From contig NZ_BLJA01000001.1 of the NCBI RefSeq assembly GCF_019972295.1, forward strand, positions 3,131,574 through 3,195,573: 64,000 bases of DNA, given 5' to 3'. Source of the DNA: Geobacter sp. AOG2 (GTDB lineage Bacteria; Desulfobacterota; Desulfuromonadia; Geobacterales; Pseudopelobacteraceae). Positions within the stretch are counted from its first letter, which is position 1, and the number at the start of each line of letters is the position of its first letter. A program made the position numbers and the translations under genes. The notes below the pieces were generated by a model that did not search any database, was not told the origin of the DNA, and saw only the letters and a program-made list of their open reading frames with translations. Positions 62,117-64,000 of this stretch are shown here, piece by piece.

Positions 62117-62776
62117 CTAATTGATTAATTGCCCGATGCTCCCCCAGCGCACCCGCCATGAATTCTGGTCCCATGACCAGTATTTGATGATCGCCTCGCC
62201 TCTGATGTCGCTCTCCTTGATAAAACCCCAGAAGCGGCTGTCATAGGAACGGTCCCGGTTGTCCCCCATCATGAAGTAGGAGTTGGCCGGAACCGTGACC
62301 GGGCCGAAATTGTCCCGCGGGTTCACCTCTTTGGGGAAGACCTCCGGGTCCTTGTGGACTTCGTGAGGGTTCCGGTAGGGCACCCCGTTCACGTACACTT
62401 GTTTGTCCCGCTCCTGGATTACGTCACCCGGTACGCCGATTACCCGCTTGATGAAATCCTTGGAGCGGTCTTCCGGGAATTGGAAGACTATCACGTCGCC
62501 ACGTTTCGGGTTGCGGATCTTCAAAACCCGGAGGTGAGTGAAGGGTATCCTGGTCCCGTAGATGAACTTGTTCACCAGGAGATGGTCGCCGATGGCCAAG
62601 GTATCCTCCATGGAACCGGACGGGATCTTGTAGGCCTGCACCACAAAGGTTCTGATGATGAGCGCCAGGATGATCGCCCAGAAGATCGATTCGCCATACT
62701 CGCGGAATTTGGACTTTCCTCTAACACTATTCTGCTCCACGGGAGGGGTTTCAGTTGACTCTGTCATGTACGGCAT
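62117..62776 (-). CDS. lepB: Signal peptidase I
   Basis: The 219-residue enzyme cleaves signal peptides at the outer face of the inner membrane. One N-terminal transmembrane helix (SIFWAIILALIIRTFVV, about 30-46) precedes the catalytic Ser55 in IPSGSMEDTL and Lys110 in DFIKRVIGVPGD. FMMGDNRDRSYDSRFWG is the conserved box E. The gene is a single-helix type, shorter than E. coli LepB. The start may be the ATG at 62776 or the one three codons later. Confidence 0.96.
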   Translation of the reverse strand: MPYMTESTETPPVEQNSVRGKSKFREYGESIFWAIILALIIRTFVVQAYKIPSGSMEDTLAIGDHLLVNKFIYGTRIPFTHLRVLKIRNPKRGDVIVFQFPEDRSKDFIKRVIGVPGDVIQERDKQVYVNGVPYRNPHEVHKDPEVFPKEVNPRDNFGPVTVPANSYFMMGDNRDRSYDSRFWGFIKESDIRGEAIIKYWSWDQNSWRVRWGSIGQLIN

Positions 62777-62945
62777 CCTTTCCTCTCAACGCTGACGCGC
62801 CGACTCCCTGCAAAGAGAGATCAGCGTGCCCATCTATAAAGACGCACTAATGCGGAAAAAGGTTGCAGAAAAAAGGGATGCCGGAGTGGCTCCCTGCCCG
62901 GCTACCGCGTTATCGCGCGGCGGTTTGCGTTGAGTAGCCGTGCTG

Positions 62946-63545
62946 TCATGCCTCTTGTTCCAATTCCCGCCAGCGAAAACAATCTACAGTGTGGTCGTTG
63001 ACCATGCCGACCGCCTGCATGTGGGCGTAGCAGATGGTCGTACCGACAAAACGGAAACCGCGGCGCTTCAGGTCGCGGCTCAGGGCATCCGACACCGTCG
63101 TGCTGGCCGGGACATCTTGCATGCTCTTCCAGGTATTCCGGACCGGCCTACCGTCCACAAAACTCCATTGGTAGGCAGCAAACGAACCGAACTCCTCCTG
63201 AACCTTCAGGAAGGCGCGGGCATTGGTTATGGTCGATGCAACTTTAAGACGGTTGCGGATGATACCGGGGTTGGCCAGCAACTCAGTCGTTTTCCTTTCA
63301 TCAAAACAGGCCACCATCTCGGGGTCGAACCCTGCAAAGGCGGCGCGGTATGCTTCCCGTTTACGCAGGATGGTAATCCAGGAGAGCCCGGCCTGGGCGC
63401 CTTCCAGCGTCAGGAACTCGAACAACAGCCGGTCATCGTACACCGGCACGCCCCATTCCCGGTCGTGATAGGCCTGGTAGAGCGGGTCGCTGCCGACCCA
63501 GGCACAGCGGGTTATGGCATCAGACACAACATATTCGCGTGGCAC
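62946..63545 (-). CDS. tag: DNA-3-methyladenine glycosylase I
   Basis: The 199-residue enzyme removes 3-methyladenine from alkylated DNA. RCAWVGSDPLYQAYHDREWG gives the N-terminal zinc-ligand Cys and substrate region; SFVDGRPVRNTW and CYAHMQAVGMVNDHTVDC give the C-terminal zinc ligands. The GTG at 63545 has GAAGGAG at proper spacing and is preferred over the GTG two codons earlier. Confidence 0.95.
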   Translation of the reverse strand: MPREYVVSDAITRCAWVGSDPLYQAYHDREWGVPVYDDRLLFEFLTLEGAQAGLSWITILRKREAYRAAFAGFDPEMVACFDERKTTELLANPGIIRNRLKVASTITNARAFLKVQEEFGSFAAYQWSFVDGRPVRNTWKSMQDVPASTTVSDALSRDLKRRGFRFVGTTICYAHMQAVGMVNDHTVDCFRWRELEQEA

Positions 63546-63606
63546 GTTCACTCCTTCAGTCGTTTGAATTGTCCCATCATTCCGTCAGCCGTCTCCCTTG
63601 ACCGGC

Positions 63607-64000
63607 CTACAGTAACCCCCGTTCCACGAAACTCACATACTCGCCATCGCCGACGATGATATGATCAAGTACCTTGATTCCCATGAGGTCTCCGGCCTCA
63701 CGCAGACGGCGGGTAACGGCGATGTCTTCCCCGCTGGGGACAGGGTCACCGGTGGGATGGTTATGGACCAGTATCAGTGACGCCGCTGATTCCTTGACGG
63801 CAGGGCTGAATACCTCGCGTGGGTGGACGATGCTCTGGTTGAGGGATCCTTCCGAGATCTGAACGCGGCGGATGATGCGATTTTTGCCGTCCAGAAGCAG
63901 CACCAGGAAATATTCCTTACGGCTGTCGCGGAATTCATGGTGGAAGTAGTCGAAGACCTGTTGGGGCGAGGTGAAGCGGTCGAAACTCTCGAGCTTGCGG
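63607..64000 (-). CDS. radC: RadC family protein, N-terminus cut by window edge
   Basis: The open frame enters from the window edge and ends at 63607. It contains FDRFTSPQQVFDYFHHEF, HPREVFSPAVKESAASLI and the JAMM metal motif LVHNHPTGDPVPSGED, diagnostic of RadC/MPN-domain proteins. The C-terminal DHIIVGDGEYVSFVERGLL is complete. The family was linked to DNA repair, but its biochemical role is unsettled. About 131 codons are visible; the N-terminal helix-hairpin-helix part is outside. Confidence 0.94.
   Translation of the reverse strand, partial: RKLESFDRFTSPQQVFDYFHHEFRDSRKEYFLVLLLDGKNRIIRRVQISEGSLNQSIVHPREVFSPAVKESAASLILVHNHPTGDPVPSGEDIAVTRRLREAGDLMGIKVLDHIIVGDGEYVSFVERGLL

Overview
The window looks like chromosomal DNA of a Geobacter/Pelobacter-type bacterium (Desulfuromonadota, Geobacterales); this is an inference. 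It rests on GC-rich housekeeping genes, a futalosine-type menaquinone gene (mqnE), two glnB-amtB modules, a family 57 glycoside hydrolase, an MJ0042/DUF3426 zinc-ribbon protein, an OmpA protein with thrombospondin type 3 repeats, and a small intergenic repeat present in four copies. No rRNA, tRNA, CRISPR array, transposase or phage gene was seen.

Layout. 0-10.3 kb (minus strand): partial GH57, a nucleotidyltransferase fused to a degenerate phosphomannomutase-like domain, a histidine kinase/receiver pair, cysS and an OmpA-like protein. 10.4-18.6 kb: zinc-ribbon membrane protein, FKBP isomerase, a yggT-divIVA-yggU operon, an inositol monophosphatase behind a leader with a terminator, fabH, an ECF sigma operon with a CpxP-like product, and a CheR-like methyltransferase. 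18.8-26 kb (minus): mqnE, ispF, gpsA, a HEAT-like protein and gyrA. 26.1-40.7 kb (minus): surface polysaccharide locus with a Wzi-like protein and a long WecA-like transferase. Next comes an AT-rich block of glycosyltransferases, methyltransferases, flippase and polymerase candidates bounded by a near-identical 29-bp direct repeat, then a UDP-sugar epimerase and gmd. 40.8-42.6 kb: cardiolipin synthase and a Rieske ferredoxin.

42.8-48.8 kb (plus) is an ammonium cluster: a sigma-54-like promoter, a small outer-membrane protein, glnB-amtB, a second glnB-amtB, and a soluble NtrB-like kinase. 48.9-53.3 kb holds a CbpA-type co-chaperone, a Tat-exported lipoprotein phosphoesterase directly followed by a 56-codon tatA, and a ferritin-like gene lying between two copies of the tatA 3' end plus terminator. 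53.4-55.8 kb is a second AT-rich glycan patch (GT2 and GT-C). 56-64 kb: a MarR regulator with repeated operator-like palindromes, hemG, a divergent AraC/isochorismatase pair, glgC behind a promoter-leader-terminator, a tautomerase gene broken by a stop codon, lepB, tag and partial radC.

Functionally, manC-like, gmd, wecA and the transferase block fit synthesis of a lipid-linked heteropolysaccharide, with the flippase, polymerase and Wzi-like proteins for export and display. The glnB-amtB pairs form the nitrogen-sensing uptake unit. Non-coding observations most worth following are the four-copy repeat, the direct repeats around the glycan block, the duplicated tatA tail, the MarR palindromes and two leader/terminator regions.
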